From positions 6,262,001 to 6,326,000 of the forward strand of contig NZ_CP009241.1 of assembly GCF_000758525.1 (NCBI RefSeq): a stretch of DNA of 64,000 bases. The letters run 5' to 3'. Positions 42,973 through 52,347 of the stretch are shown here, one piece after another. Source of the stretch: Paenibacillus sp. FSL H7-0357 (GTDB lineage Bacteria > Bacillota > Bacilli > Paenibacillales > Paenibacillaceae). Every line of letters starts with the position of its first letter. Position 1 is the first letter of the stretch. The position numbers and the translations under genes were made by a program. A model generated the notes under the pieces. The model was not told the DNA's origin and searched no databases. It saw only the letters and a list, made by a program, of their open reading frames with translations.

Positions 42973-43690
42973 TAAGGATGCCGGGTTGTCAGCGAAAGCT
43001 CCGGCAGTAGAATGCAATAATTTAAAACTTAAGGTAAAGAAGAAAATAATACTGGACGGAATCAGCTTTCAAATTCCCCAAGGCAGCTTAACGGGCCTTC
43101 TGGGGCCTAACGGAGCAGGCAAATCCTCTCTGCTTCGCATCATATCCGGGCTTACGGCAGCAGATTCCGGCTCGGCTCACATCTTCGGAAAACCCGCAGG
43201 TGTTCAGCGCCTTGGCGAACTGTCCATGCTGCCGGACCGCAGCAATCTGCCCGGCTGGCTGACCGTCCGGGAGTGGCTCGGCTTTGCCGGAGGCATCTAC
43301 CCGGACTGGGATGAGGCGAAAGCACAGGAACTGCTCCGTGAGCTTTCGGTCTCACCGGAATCGCAGATATCCGCGATGTCCCGGGGCGAGGAAGCCAGGC
43401 TGCAGCTGCTGACCTGTCTGTCGCGCCAGGCACCGCTGGTTATACTCGACGAGCCGTTCACCGGAGTGGATCTAATCTCCAGAGAACGGATCGCTTCGGC
43501 GGTCGTGGGTGAGCTGGCGGACGGAGCCCGTACCTTCTTGATCGCAACCCATGATATCCGCGAGATGGAGCTGCTGTTTGACCGGTTGATCCTGATCGGT
43601 GAAGGCCAAATCCAGAGCATCGAAGACGTCGAATTGCTCCGCCAGTCCGGCAAATCGGTAGAATCTCGATACAGGGAAGTGTTCGCATGA
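42956..43690 (+). CDS. ABC transporter ATP-binding protein
   Basis: 244 residues. Walker A GPNGAGKSS; a degenerate signature MSRGEEARLQLL in place of LSGGQ; Walker B LVILDEPFTGVD; H-loop LIATHDIRE. It starts inside the GntR gene with AAGGAGG before the ATG, and its stop overlaps the permease ATG, so expression is coupled. It powers the following permease. Confidence 0.9.
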   Translation: MPVNHNKDAGLSAKAPAVECNNLKLKVKKKIILDGISFQIPQGSLTGLLGPNGAGKSSLLRIISGLTAADSGSAHIFGKPAGVQRLGELSMLPDRSNLPGWLTVREWLGFAGGIYPDWDEAKAQELLRELSVSPESQISAMSRGEEARLQLLTCLSRQAPLVILDEPFTGVDLISRERIASAVVGELADGARTFLIATHDIREMELLFDRLILIGEGQIQSIEDVELLRQSGKSVESRYREVFA

Positions 43691-45243
43691 CCACGCTGAA
43701 GACACTTGTTCAGTTGGAGTACAGCCGTTTCAGCCCTTCCAGACAGGGGAAATCTAAAAGCATTCTGATTGGCTTATCGCTGTTCTGTGTGATGGTGCTT
43801 GTCGGCATGTATCTTCCCGCCACCAGAGCAACGCAGCGTTCGCCATTTATCTTTGCAGCACTGCTGCTATGGACCGTTACGCTGGGCCTGTCCACGCTTC
43901 ACATCCTGGCATTCCAAGGTCAACAGCATAGAGAATGGTTTTTATCCTTTCCACATTCCCGGCTTACACTGCTCTATGCCAAAGTGGCCAGCCTGCTGAA
44001 GCACAGCCTGAACATCGCCTTATTGGTGATGGCATCTGCAGTTGCCGTTTATGCCCTTTCCGCTCTTGCCGGCCGGTATGCCCCGCTTCCGGCTGGGGAG
44101 CTGATCTACATGCTTGCCGCCTATACGTTGTTCATCATAGCCACACTGCCTTTAGCAGTAGTCTGGGGGCTGGCAATCACCCTGCTTATGCGTGCACGAA
44201 AAGCTGCTGTGCTGCTGGTTATTCCATATAATTTACTGTGGCTGCTGCCGCTTATTTATGCCAGCCTGCTAAGCTCATCCACTCTTGGTCTGAAAGGGGT
44301 GGAATATGCCTCTCCGAGTGCAGTGTTGATGTATGCACTTGCTCTGATTCTAATCGGATGGCCCTTCTGTTACTTCCTGATGCCGCTTATCGCCCGCAAC
44401 GGACTGGGAGGAATGGGGGAACTCCAATCAACCGCTCTTCCCTCATCTGCAAATGCAAGATGGGGAAAGAACGCCAAAACAAACACATTCACCATCCGCA
44501 AAGCGCCATTCACCACTCTGTTCCGGCTCCATACCAGCCGGGTGCGCCGAATAGAAAAGCATCCAAACATACTCATCCTGAAGCTGGCAGTGCCGCTGCT
44601 CAGCATTGCAGCCGGTTATTACGGATCAACAGACGGATTAGCTATCCAGTCCGTTGCAAGGTTGCTGTTTATGCTGCCCGTTCTGTTCGGTTTCCTGTGG
44701 ATGGTGAGCCGCAGCAGCCTCGAACGCAAACAGCTGCCCTGGCTGCTCGGCTTCCCGCAGAGCCGGTTGGCTGTACTGCTGTCCGGAGTTGCTGCTGTAT
44801 GGGTTACTGTTATGCGGATCATCATTGTTCTGGCGCTTTCCGCTTTTGCAGGGAGTATTATAGGCTTCATTACAGGCAAGATCGATCTGAACAATCTGTC
44901 TTACGCCCTGACATGGCTGCTCTTTTCATTTCTTCTTTATACACTTACGCTGACAATAACCTTTGGCCTGATGCAGGCCGAATACTATCTGATGAAATCA
45001 TCGGCACTATCTTTACTTCTGCTTCCGATCGTGCTGCTGGGCACCCTGCATAGCGTCCTGATCAACAGATTTATGATCCCTAAGGAAATGCACAGCGGCT
45101 TAATGCCGGACTGGAGCCTGCTGGGCTGGATTGCGGTCATTGGCCTGCCTCTTGCGGCATGCTGTATTTTTGCGGGAGCCAAATATTATCACCTCATCTT
45201 AACTCCGCAGAAGAAGGCTGCAGCCCAAACAAAACAAGCATAA
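43687..45243 (+). CDS. Large ABC transporter permease
   Basis: 518 residues with two sets of about six hydrophobic helices joined by a basic cytoplasmic loop near 245-300, so it looks like a fused or duplicated ABC-2-like permease, twice the size of the permease in the first YtrA-type operon. Substrate unknown; such operons often protect against cell-envelope antibiotics. Confidence 0.83.
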   Translation: MTTLKTLVQLEYSRFSPSRQGKSKSILIGLSLFCVMVLVGMYLPATRATQRSPFIFAALLLWTVTLGLSTLHILAFQGQQHREWFLSFPHSRLTLLYAKVASLLKHSLNIALLVMASAVAVYALSALAGRYAPLPAGELIYMLAAYTLFIIATLPLAVVWGLAITLLMRARKAAVLLVIPYNLLWLLPLIYASLLSSSTLGLKGVEYASPSAVLMYALALILIGWPFCYFLMPLIARNGLGGMGELQSTALPSSANARWGKNAKTNTFTIRKAPFTTLFRLHTSRVRRIEKHPNILILKLAVPLLSIAAGYYGSTDGLAIQSVARLLFMLPVLFGFLWMVSRSSLERKQLPWLLGFPQSRLAVLLSGVAAVWVTVMRIIIVLALSAFAGSIIGFITGKIDLNNLSYALTWLLFSFLLYTLTLTITFGLMQAEYYLMKSSALSLLLLPIVLLGTLHSVLINRFMIPKEMHSGLMPDWSLLGWIAVIGLPLAACCIFAGAKYYHLILTPQKKAAAQTKQA

Positions 45244-45377
45244 GCTTGGCAATCTTCACGTAAACGTAAAGGGACAACAGGAAATTTCCTGTAACCGCAC
45301 GCCAAGTGATACTATAATAAGAAAAGCACGAAGCTTAAGGAAAAGAGCAGGATCAATTCATCACAAGGAGGCGTTTC

Positions 45378-47090
45378 ATGAATTCCGTCGGCCAGCCCTT
45401 ACAGCAGCGGCCTCTTTCCATCAAACTTATCGTAGCGGGCATTCTGGGTCTTATCGTATTTATTATGTTCCAGGTAGCTCCCCAGCTCCTTTCGGGTACC
45501 AATGGAGAAGACACCACCGTCATCAGCAAGAACGAAGCCCGTTCACATGCTGCCGCATTCGCAGCCCAGCAGCTTAGCCATACGGAGACAGCAAATGATC
45601 ATTGGACCGTCGTTTATCAGACTGATTCGGACTTCTACGGATATATGTCCCGGGAGAAGCTCCTGCAGGACTACTCCAAAAACAAGCTGGATCAGCGTTA
45701 TCCCTTTGACGTCTATCATGCTGTGCTTCAGGCATCCGGAGAAAAAGACGCCCAGCTCACCGTTGATCTCAATATGTACACTGGAGAGGTTGTGGCCTTT
45801 GCCCGCGGTGCCAGCATCAAATCCGAGGACGGATCCAGTTATGGAAGCGCTCCGGCTGCTGCCCGTGCAAACAGTGATTCCTCGCTTTCTCTGGATAAGA
45901 AGGAGGAGCTCGCCCGCCCGTGGCTCAAGCGATGGGGAGTAAATCCCGCCAAGCTGCAGATCGAAGCCGGCACAAATGAATACGGGCTTGTCTATACAGA
46001 CCATTCGGTCAAAGTCGGAGAAACTCTGCTGCGTTATAACTTTAATTTCCAGGATGGTGAGGTTTCTTACTTCCGGGCCGGATTTTCTGCTCCCTCCTGG
46101 CATACTTCGTACGTAGAGGACCAGACCTCGCTGGCCCAAACGCTGACGCGCTTTGGCTACGGCCTGCCGACACTGGCTCTTGGCATTCTCGCCTTGATCT
46201 ACAGCATTCTGAGAAGAGGCCATACTTCCTTTGTGCGCGGCATCTTCTTAAGTTTGGCCCATTTTGTAATCATGATGGTCAGCACTTACAATATGCTGCC
46301 GGAATCCGGCAGTGACAGCCCTGAAGCCCGGATAACCTCTGCCATCTTGTTTGTCATTTACGCCTTGTACAGCCTGCTGATGTCCTCCCTGCTCTACTTC
46401 TCGCTCGTTGGAGGCAACGGCTTATGGCGCAAGGAGGAAGGCCTGAATCCCTGGCCCCGCGCCAAGGAGCCGGGATACGGCAAATATGTGCTCGACAGCA
46501 TGCGCACCGGTTATATCTGGGCCTTTATCCTGCTTGGTGTGCAGACAATTATGTTCATCATCTTGTCGCTCACGCTGCATAACTGGTCCACCACGGACGC
46601 CAGCCAATCTCCCTACAATATGAGATATGCCTGGCTGCTGCCGATCGTCGCTTGGCTTGCCGGCCTGTCCGAAGAAGCCGTCTACCGCCTATTCGGTATC
46701 CGGATGCTCAAAAAAATCGTCCGCAACACCTTCATCGCCTCGCTGATCACGACGCTCATTTGGGCTTTCGGCCATACACTGTATCCGATTTACCCGATCA
46801 GCTCGCGTCCGATCGAGCTGACTGTGATCGGGCTGCTGTTCAGCTATATTTTCCTGCGCTACGGCTTTATCGCCGTCATGTTCAGCCATGTCGTGTTCGA
46901 CAGCATTCTGATGGGAGCCACGCTGATCTTCATGAAGGAGAGCGTAAATATAGGTGCCGGAATCGTGACACTCATCCTGCCATTCGTGGTCGGTTACATC
47001 GTGTACCGGTTCAACCCGCCGAACAAGCCGGGTCAGCCGAAACCACGGGAACCCGAAGAATCGCTTCAGCCTGCTGGCAACTTAAATTAA
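45378..47090 (+). CDS. CPBP-family membrane metalloprotease with N-terminal extracytoplasmic region
   Basis: 570 residues. One helix at about 14-35, then an extracytoplasmic part to about 255, then seven or eight helices. The CPBP motifs are all present in the C-terminal half: EEAVYR near 432, FxxxH (FGHTL) near 463-467, and HxxxD (HVVFD) near 504. Family members are CAAX-type or bacteriocin-immunity proteases. The long extracytoplasmic part is not usual for short CPBP proteins. AAGGAGG precedes the ATG. Monocistronic. Confidence 0.87.
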   Translation: MNSVGQPLQQRPLSIKLIVAGILGLIVFIMFQVAPQLLSGTNGEDTTVISKNEARSHAAAFAAQQLSHTETANDHWTVVYQTDSDFYGYMSREKLLQDYSKNKLDQRYPFDVYHAVLQASGEKDAQLTVDLNMYTGEVVAFARGASIKSEDGSSYGSAPAAARANSDSSLSLDKKEELARPWLKRWGVNPAKLQIEAGTNEYGLVYTDHSVKVGETLLRYNFNFQDGEVSYFRAGFSAPSWHTSYVEDQTSLAQTLTRFGYGLPTLALGILALIYSILRRGHTSFVRGIFLSLAHFVIMMVSTYNMLPESGSDSPEARITSAILFVIYALYSLLMSSLLYFSLVGGNGLWRKEEGLNPWPRAKEPGYGKYVLDSMRTGYIWAFILLGVQTIMFIILSLTLHNWSTTDASQSPYNMRYAWLLPIVAWLAGLSEEAVYRLFGIRMLKKIVRNTFIASLITTLIWAFGHTLYPIYPISSRPIELTVIGLLFSYIFLRYGFIAVMFSHVVFDSILMGATLIFMKESVNIGAGIVTLILPFVVGYIVYRFNPPNKPGQPKPREPEESLQPAGNLN

Positions 47091-47102
47091 GCTTTCAATA
47101 AT

Positions 47103-47153
47103 AAAATGAGGTGTTCCAACTGGCTGCCATCAGCCTGCGGAACACCTCGTTTT
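47103..47153 (+). terminator. Terminator after the CPBP gene
   Basis: AAAATGAGGTGTTCC pairs with GGAACACCTCGTTTT around a 21-base loop. Confidence 0.88.
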
Positions 47154-47321
47154 ATCTCCTTTTAAAGAAGCGGTCATAGAGCACCAATGCAACCAATATG
47201 GTAAACACCCAAATTAGAAACTACCCCTATTGATTATGACAACATTTAATAATATATAACATTTCTGCATGATTCCCGGATTCCCCTTATCTTCGCAAAC
47301 CGGTAAATTTCACTATAATCT

Positions 47322-48920
47322 TCAATCGTTAGGCTCAGCAATCACAGTCCTGTTTCTCCCCCCTTTCTTGGCCAGATACAGCGCCTGATCCGCCATCTCC
47401 AGCAGCGCTTCTTGCTCTGACGCATGTAAAGGATAGTGCGCTACGCCTTGAGAGACCGTTAGCCGTGTTGGAATGGGAGCCACGCTTTGTTCAAGGGCCA
47501 GCCGGACTCTTTCGGCTACATTAAAAGCTTCCGCTGGTCTTGTTTCAGCCAGCAGAATGACGAACTCTTCACCTCCGTAGCGGTAGCAGACATCACTTGG
47601 GCGAAGCGAGGATACTATAATTCCGGCAACGTGTTTCAGTACTTCGTCACCAGTAACATGGCCATAGGTGTCATTTACGAGTTTGAATCTGTCTACATCC
47701 AGTACAATGAGCGAAAACGGCAGCCCGGAGTCAATCCAATGATCCAGCTGATATTTAAGCGACCTCCTGTTCATTAAGCCCGTCAGCGCATCCGTCGCGG
47801 CCTCTTGAGTAAGCTGATCCGTCTGTTTCTGAATATCCGTTACAGCAAGCAATACGGCATCGGTCAGCAACTCTGCCTCACGGCTCCATTGCGACCTTAC
47901 TTCCGGAATTACAATGTTCTCCTTGCCTATCCTGCTCACCAGATTTGCCAGATGCACAAACGGCCGGGCCAGCTTGTATGCTATGAAAATAAAGCCCATC
48001 AGCAGCATAAGAAACGGGAAGAACGAATACCCGATAATTATCCGGAGATGGCCCATCAGCTCTTGATGGATGATACTAATCGGCGATACGACCGCAATCC
48101 CCCATCCATTGGCTGGAACACTGGAGTACCCCGCAAGCACCTCAATGCCGATGGTATTAATTACTCGCTCTTTTCCGCGCTCTCCCTTCATGAGCTTCTG
48201 CACAACCTTGTTGGTGCTGATATCTCTCCCGATAAACTGCTTGTTTGGATGGTACAGCCGCTGCCCCTTGGAATCCACAATATAAAAATAAGAACCGTAC
48301 TCGTCCACGTTGTTATTCCCATAAATCATAGACAGGATATTGTCCTCCTGCAGATAAAGCGTCCCGCTCAAAATACCGAGATATGTTCCGTTCCTGCTGA
48401 AAACCGGTTGACTCATAAATACGATTAACCGCTTAGTGTTTGGGGTTAGGTAAGGGGAGGAGAGATATGGTTTCTGTAGCGCCAGAGCCTCCTGACCGGC
48501 TTTGGAGGTAAGAAGCTTGCCGGCCGTTCCCACTTTTGCAGGAACTACGTTGCGGATCACCCCGTCGACATCAACTAAGGAGATGGAATTGAAGAAATTG
48601 CTGCTGTTGCGCATCAGTTCTAGATGATTATCCACTTGTTTCGGAGTCATAGCATCAAAATCAGAGAGTACACCAGCATTGTATTTCAGGCTATTGCGCA
48701 TGGACAGGAATAAGGAATCCATCGTCTTAGACATTCGTTCAGCGCTGGAGTAATTCAGCTGGAGTGTCGTCTCTATCAAAGATTGTTTCTTGGACTCGTA
48801 AGAGCCAATCAGCAGAATGCTTGAGGTTAGCAAAACCACCAGCGTCACCAGGCCCGTAAGCAGCCATGTGAGACTGATTTTTTTACTAGGACACAGTCCG
48901 GCCCTTCTTACTGTAAACAA
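47322..48920 (-). CDS. Membrane diguanylate cyclase (Cache-GGDEF)
   Basis: 532 residues. First helix near 15-40, Cache sensing region to about 285, second helix near 290-320, then GGDEF at about 365-530. Active site YGGEEF near 447-452; the inhibitory RxxD site (RPSD) lies exactly five residues before GGEEF, so product feedback is likely. It makes cyclic di-GMP from GTP in answer to an external signal. Start TTG at 48920 with GAGGAGGG 7 bases ahead; the ATG at 48962 lacks a site. Confidence 0.9.
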   Translation of the reverse strand: MFTVRRAGLCPSKKISLTWLLTGLVTLVVLLTSSILLIGSYESKKQSLIETTLQLNYSSAERMSKTMDSLFLSMRNSLKYNAGVLSDFDAMTPKQVDNHLELMRNSSNFFNSISLVDVDGVIRNVVPAKVGTAGKLLTSKAGQEALALQKPYLSSPYLTPNTKRLIVFMSQPVFSRNGTYLGILSGTLYLQEDNILSMIYGNNNVDEYGSYFYIVDSKGQRLYHPNKQFIGRDISTNKVVQKLMKGERGKERVINTIGIEVLAGYSSVPANGWGIAVVSPISIIHQELMGHLRIIIGYSFFPFLMLLMGFIFIAYKLARPFVHLANLVSRIGKENIVIPEVRSQWSREAELLTDAVLLAVTDIQKQTDQLTQEAATDALTGLMNRRSLKYQLDHWIDSGLPFSLIVLDVDRFKLVNDTYGHVTGDEVLKHVAGIIVSSLRPSDVCYRYGGEEFVILLAETRPAEAFNVAERVRLALEQSVAPIPTRLTVSQGVAHYPLHASEQEALLEMADQALYLAKKGGRNRTVIAEPND

Positions 48921-49059
48921 ACGATAACCCTCCTCATTTCTATAAAAAACAACTAAATACATAATACATCAAATCATGACGTTATTCGATAAAAAGATGG
49001 CGCGCAAATGCCCGCCGCTGCTCGGCTCTCCCCGAGACGCAACCCTTATCTGAACCCTC

Positions 49060-49092
49060 AAAAAAAAAAGGCCGACCCGTAGGGGTCAGCCT
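49060..49092 (-). terminator. Terminator of uvrC
   Basis: Minus strand: AGGCTGACCC-ctac-GGGTCGGCCT followed by ten T. Confidence 0.9.
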
Positions 49093-49120
49093 GGAGTCCG
49101 CTGCAATGGAAGCGGCACGC

Positions 49121-51130
49121 CTACACGGACGGTTCCTCGTCCTTCAGCGCCTCAAGAATCTGCCCCGCCAGCTTTTCGCCAATGGAGAGGGGGCGGAAAT
49201 CCTCAATCGAGGCCTCCTTAATTTTCTTGAGTGAGCCGAAATGCTTCAGCAGCAGCTTCCGCCGCTTATCACCGATGCCCGGAATGGAGTCCAGCTTCGA
49301 GGTGACCATCGACTTGCCGCGCTGCTCGCGGTGGAAGGTGATCGCGAAGCGGTGGACTTCATCCTGGATACGCTGCAGCAGATAGAATTCCTGGCTGTCG
49401 CGCGCCAGCGGCACCGGCTCGGCAGAGTCGCCGATCAGCAGCTGGGCGGTTTTGTGCTTGTCATCCTTGACCAGACCGCAGACGGGAATGTAAAGACCGA
49501 GCTCGTTCTGCAGGATGTCGATGGCCGAGGAGATCTGCCCCTTCCCGCCGTCGACCACAATCAGATCAGGCTGCGGCAGATCTTCCTTCAGCACCCGCTC
49601 ATAACGCCGCCGGATAACCTCGCGCATCGTTTCATAGTCATCCGGCCCCTGGACCGTGCGGACCTTGTATTTGCGGTATTCCTTCCGGGCAGGCTTGCCG
49701 TCAATGAATACGACCATCGCCGACACCGGATTGGTTCCCTGAATATTCGAGTTATCGAAGGCTTCTATCCGGCTGAGCGATTCCAGACCCAGGCTCTGGC
49801 CGAGGCTGAGGGCCGCTCCAGAGGTCCGTTCCTCGTCCCGTTCAATGAGACGGAACTTCTCGTCGAGCGCCACACGGCTGTTCTGGCAGGCCATGCCGAC
49901 CATCTGCTTCTTGAGCCCGCGCTGCGGCACAAGTACCTTGACGTTCAACCATTCCTGCAAGGCTGCCGCCCCTCCGGCCGCATCCACGGTGCCGGCTGCA
50001 GCAGCTTCCGCCGCTGCGGCTTCACGCTCTTCTGCATCCTCTGCCATATCCTGCGCCGTTACCTGACCAGTCTCCGCCGCAGCTTCATCAGCGGAGGCCG
50101 CCTCGGCAACAAGCGCTGTGAACGCACCCGCACCGGTCATCCCACTGTCGCCGGAAGCCGTGGCCTGAGCCGGTTTATCCGTACTTTCCTCCAGCTTATC
50201 CGGCAGCAGGATCTCCTGCGGCAACGCCGGATTGTCGCTGTAATACTGCGTCACATAAGACATGAAGTCACTGTAAGCCTCTCCGTAGAACGGAAAAGCA
50301 GACGAATGGCGCTGAATCATTTTACCCTGCCGCATGTACAGAATCTGCACACACATCCAGCCTTTATCCACAGCATAGCCGAAGACGTCGCGGTCCTTGG
50401 TATCCGCAGTGTTAATCTTCTGCTTCTCCATCAGGGCATCGATGTGGATGATCTGGTCACGTAATTCCTTGGCCCGCTCGAAGTACAGCTCCTCTGCGGC
50501 TTCCTGCATCTTTTGCTGCAAATCCTTCTTAACCGCTTCATGGCCGCCCCCGAGAAAAGCGGCAATATTCTGTGTGATTTCCTCGTAGGCGGATTTGGGC
50601 ACTTCCTTCTCGCAAGGTGCCAGGCACTGGCCCATATGATAATAGAGACAGACCTCTTTCGGCATTACTCCGCATTTGCGCAGCGGATACATCCGGTCCA
50701 GCAGCTTTTTTGTCTGATGGGCTGCGTAAGCATTCGGATAGGGTCCGAAATATTTCGCTTTATCTTTAATCACCCGGCGCGTAACCTCAAGCCGCGGATG
50801 AGCTTCATTCGTTATTTTCAAATACGGGAACGTCTTGTCGTCCTTCAAAAGCACATTGTAACGCGGCATATGCTTCTTAATCAGGTTACACTCCAGAATG
50901 AGCGCTTCCATATTGCTGGAGGTCACGATGTATTCAAAATCAACAATATTGGCGACAAGCCGCTGGGTTTTACCATTATGGCTGCCTGTAAAATAAGAGC
51001 GGACGCGGTTCTTCAGCACTTTGGCCTTGCCCACATAAATGATGGTGCCTTCTTCATTCTTCATCAGATAGCACCCGGGCAGGTCGGGCAGCAGTGCCAG
51101 CTTATTGCGGATATTATCGTTATAGTCCAT
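49121..51130 (-). CDS. uvrC: Excinuclease ABC subunit C, with Ala/Glu-rich insertion
   Basis: Makes both incisions in nucleotide excision repair with UvrAB. GIY-YIG nuclease domain at about 12-90 ([20 protein letters not shown]); four Cys in [24 protein letters not shown] motif near 205; C-terminal RNase H-like nuclease ([30 protein letters not shown]) and helix-hairpin-helix at the end ([18 protein letters not shown]). At 669 residues it is about 75 longer than usual: residues 312-388 are a low-complexity Ala/Glu/Asp/Thr insertion. ATG at 51130 is preferred (GGTGGGGGAG 6 bases ahead). Confidence 0.95.
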   Translation of the reverse strand: MDYNDNIRNKLALLPDLPGCYLMKNEEGTIIYVGKAKVLKNRVRSYFTGSHNGKTQRLVANIVDFEYIVTSSNMEALILECNLIKKHMPRYNVLLKDDKTFPYLKITNEAHPRLEVTRRVIKDKAKYFGPYPNAYAAHQTKKLLDRMYPLRKCGVMPKEVCLYYHMGQCLAPCEKEVPKSAYEEITQNIAAFLGGGHEAVKKDLQQKMQEAAEELYFERAKELRDQIIHIDALMEKQKINTADTKDRDVFGYAVDKGWMCVQILYMRQGKMIQRHSSAFPFYGEAYSDFMSYVTQYYSDNPALPQEILLPDKLEESTDKPAQATASGDSGMTGAGAFTALVAEAASADEAAAETGQVTAQDMAEDAEEREAAAAEAAAAGTVDAAGGAAALQEWLNVKVLVPQRGLKKQMVGMACQNSRVALDEKFRLIERDEERTSGAALSLGQSLGLESLSRIEAFDNSNIQGTNPVSAMVVFIDGKPARKEYRKYKVRTVQGPDDYETMREVIRRRYERVLKEDLPQPDLIVVDGGKGQISSAIDILQNELGLYIPVCGLVKDDKHKTAQLLIGDSAEPVPLARDSQEFYLLQRIQDEVHRFAITFHREQRGKSMVTSKLDSIPGIGDKRRKLLLKHFGSLKKIKEASIEDFRPLSIGEKLAGQILEALKDEEPSV

Positions 51131-51183
51131 GATTTCTCCCCCACCTAGACTTGGCTGCAGCTTATAAGGTAAGTTTAGCACAC

Positions 51184-51215
51184 AAAGCGCCTCCGGATAA
51201 ACCGGAGGCGCTTTG
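51184..51215 (-). terminator. Terminator of trxA
   Basis: Perfect stem AAAGCGCCTCCGG / CCGGAGGCGCTTT with a 5-base loop, between trxA and uvrC. Confidence 0.8.
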
Positions 51216-51260
51216 GCGATTGGGCCGAAAACGGCCCAAGTACAGCAGCATCAAATGAAA

Positions 51261-51578
51261 TTATTGATGTTTAGCTACGATATTCTTAAGGGAATCCTTG
51301 GAGTTCAGTCCTACAACTTTATCCACGGGTTGGCCGTCTTTGAAGAAAATCAGCGTAGGAATGCTCATTACTCCAAAACGGGAAGCCGTTTCCGGATTCT
51401 CATCTACATTCAATTTAGCAATTTTAACGCTGTCTCCCAGCTCGGTGGACAATTCCTCCAGAATAGGGGCAAGCATTTTGCAAGGGCCGCACCAAGGTGC
51501 CCAGAAATCTACTACAACAGTACCTTGACCTTCCACTTCGCCGACGAAGGATTGGTCAGACACGTTCACGATAGCCAT
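51261..51578 (-). CDS. trxA: Thioredoxin
   Basis: 105 residues, normal length. Active site WCGPC gives Cys30 and Cys33; DFWAPWCGPCKMLAPILEEL and the later cis-Pro IPT in MSIPTLIFFKDGQ are standard. Reduces disulfides in the cytoplasm with NADPH through thioredoxin reductase. AAGGAGG lies 8 bases before the ATG, within a diverged copy of the shared leader. Confidence 0.96.
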   Translation of the reverse strand: MAIVNVSDQSFVGEVEGQGTVVVDFWAPWCGPCKMLAPILEELSTELGDSVKIAKLNVDENPETASRFGVMSIPTLIFFKDGQPVDKVVGLNSKDSLKNIVAKHQ

Positions 51579-51610
51579 GATATTGTTCCTCCTTTAAGTT
51601 TTGCGAAGCA
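51579..51610 (-). promoter_or_regulatory. Conserved leader sequence before trxA (copy 4, diverged)
   Basis: Minus strand: TGCTTCGCAAAACTTAAAGG, then AGGAACAATATC and the ATG. Compared with the sdhA leader, CTCAC is CTTCG but AAAACTT and the ribosome site keep their place. Confidence 0.45.
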
Positions 51611-51853
51611 ATATCCGCTTCTATAGCGTACGCTAGTTCGAGCGAATTCACTCCGAAATGTTAGCGGGATAAAAATGTTTCATGTAATATGATAACCAAA
51701 TTACCATTTACCGACACATCAACAGTATAACATATATACAGTGCTTTTGGGAAATGTTTTAGACAATTACATTGTATAAAATCTATTTTTTGTAAGAGAA
51801 ACTCATCTTTACATCTCACTGCTGAGTTCGTATACTTGAGGAAAGCGCATTAA

Positions 51854-51882
51854 TTGTCAATGACTTCTCTCACATGTATAAC
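51854..51882 (+). promoter_or_regulatory. Sigma-A promoter of the yqzM-like gene
   Basis: TTGTCA, 17 bases, TATAAC; start codon 48 bases downstream. The 350-base divergent region to trxA otherwise holds only AT-rich sequence that must include the trxA promoter. Confidence 0.65.
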
Positions 51883-51929
51883 TGTAACCTATTTAAGTGC
51901 AGGCATGCAACCGCAAGGAGGAGCAAGCT

Positions 51930-52088
51930 ATGGATGTCAATGCTAAGGTCCGGGACCCGCGGGAACACTTCAATGAGGAGCCCCGCAACGATTTAGGTGA
52001 TTTATTGGCCGGTTTTTTTGGAATGACGGGATTTATGACGCTTGTTTTCTTCGGAATGGTAATCGTCAAATTCATTCTCTCCGAATAG
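51930..52088 (+). CDS. yqzM: YqzM-family small membrane protein
   Basis: 52 residues: a charged head (VRDPREHFNEEPRNDLGD) and one long hydrophobic helix ending VIVKFILSE. This layout and the IVKF end match YqzM of Bacillales, a protein of unknown role. AAGGAGGAG lies 7 bases before the ATG at 51930; a longer frame to 51897 has no ribosome site. Confidence 0.7.
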   Translation: MDVNAKVRDPREHFNEEPRNDLGDLLAGFFGMTGFMTLVFFGMVIVKFILSE

Positions 52089-52112
52089 ACAGGCAGGCTT
52101 TATCACACAGCG

Positions 52113-52160
52113 CAAACCTCCAGCCTTTCCCCACAAGGAAAACGCTGGAGGTTTGTTTGT
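52113..52160 (+). terminator. Terminator after the yqzM-like gene
   Basis: AAACCTCCAGC pairs with GCTGGAGGTTT, followed by GTTTGT. Confidence 0.8.
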
Positions 52161-52179
52161 GTCAATCCGGTTTATGGCC

Positions 52180-52264
52180 CAAGTGGAAACGGCTTTGCCG
52201 TCCTTTTTAAGGACGGTACCGTTTCAGCGAGAAATAGAAGGATAAGTTATCGTGTGAAACATAT
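52180..52264 (+). repeat. 85-bp dispersed intergenic repeat, copy B
   Basis: Partner of 14604-14688, same orientation relative to the window, about 90% identical, with the same nested hairpin (CCGTCCTttttaAGGACGG inside GAAACGG/CCGTTTC). Differences sit in the inner loop and near the end, as expected for a structure-preserving element. Confidence 0.8.
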
Positions 52265-52268
52265 TTTC

Positions 52269-52318
52269 AAAAAAAACAGCGGCACCTTGGACTTAACGTC
52301 CCGGGCTGCCGCTGTTTG
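52269..52318 (-). terminator. Terminator of dnaB-dnaI
   Basis: Minus strand: ACAGCGGCA...TGCCGCTGT followed by eight T. Confidence 0.85.
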
Positions 52319-52347
52319 TATGTTTATTATAAAGCCGGCTCTTCGCC

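Noticed and set aside
47152..47230. Short minus-strand frame with a hydrophobic helix (WVFTILVALVLYDRFF)
   Set aside because: Only about 22 codons between stops and no ribosome site; it also overlaps the end of the CPBP terminator. It could be a gene remnant but I cannot support it.
49241..50464. A 407-residue open frame on the plus strand, opposite uvrC
   Set aside because: uvrC is unmistakable on the minus strand; the plus frame shows no domain.
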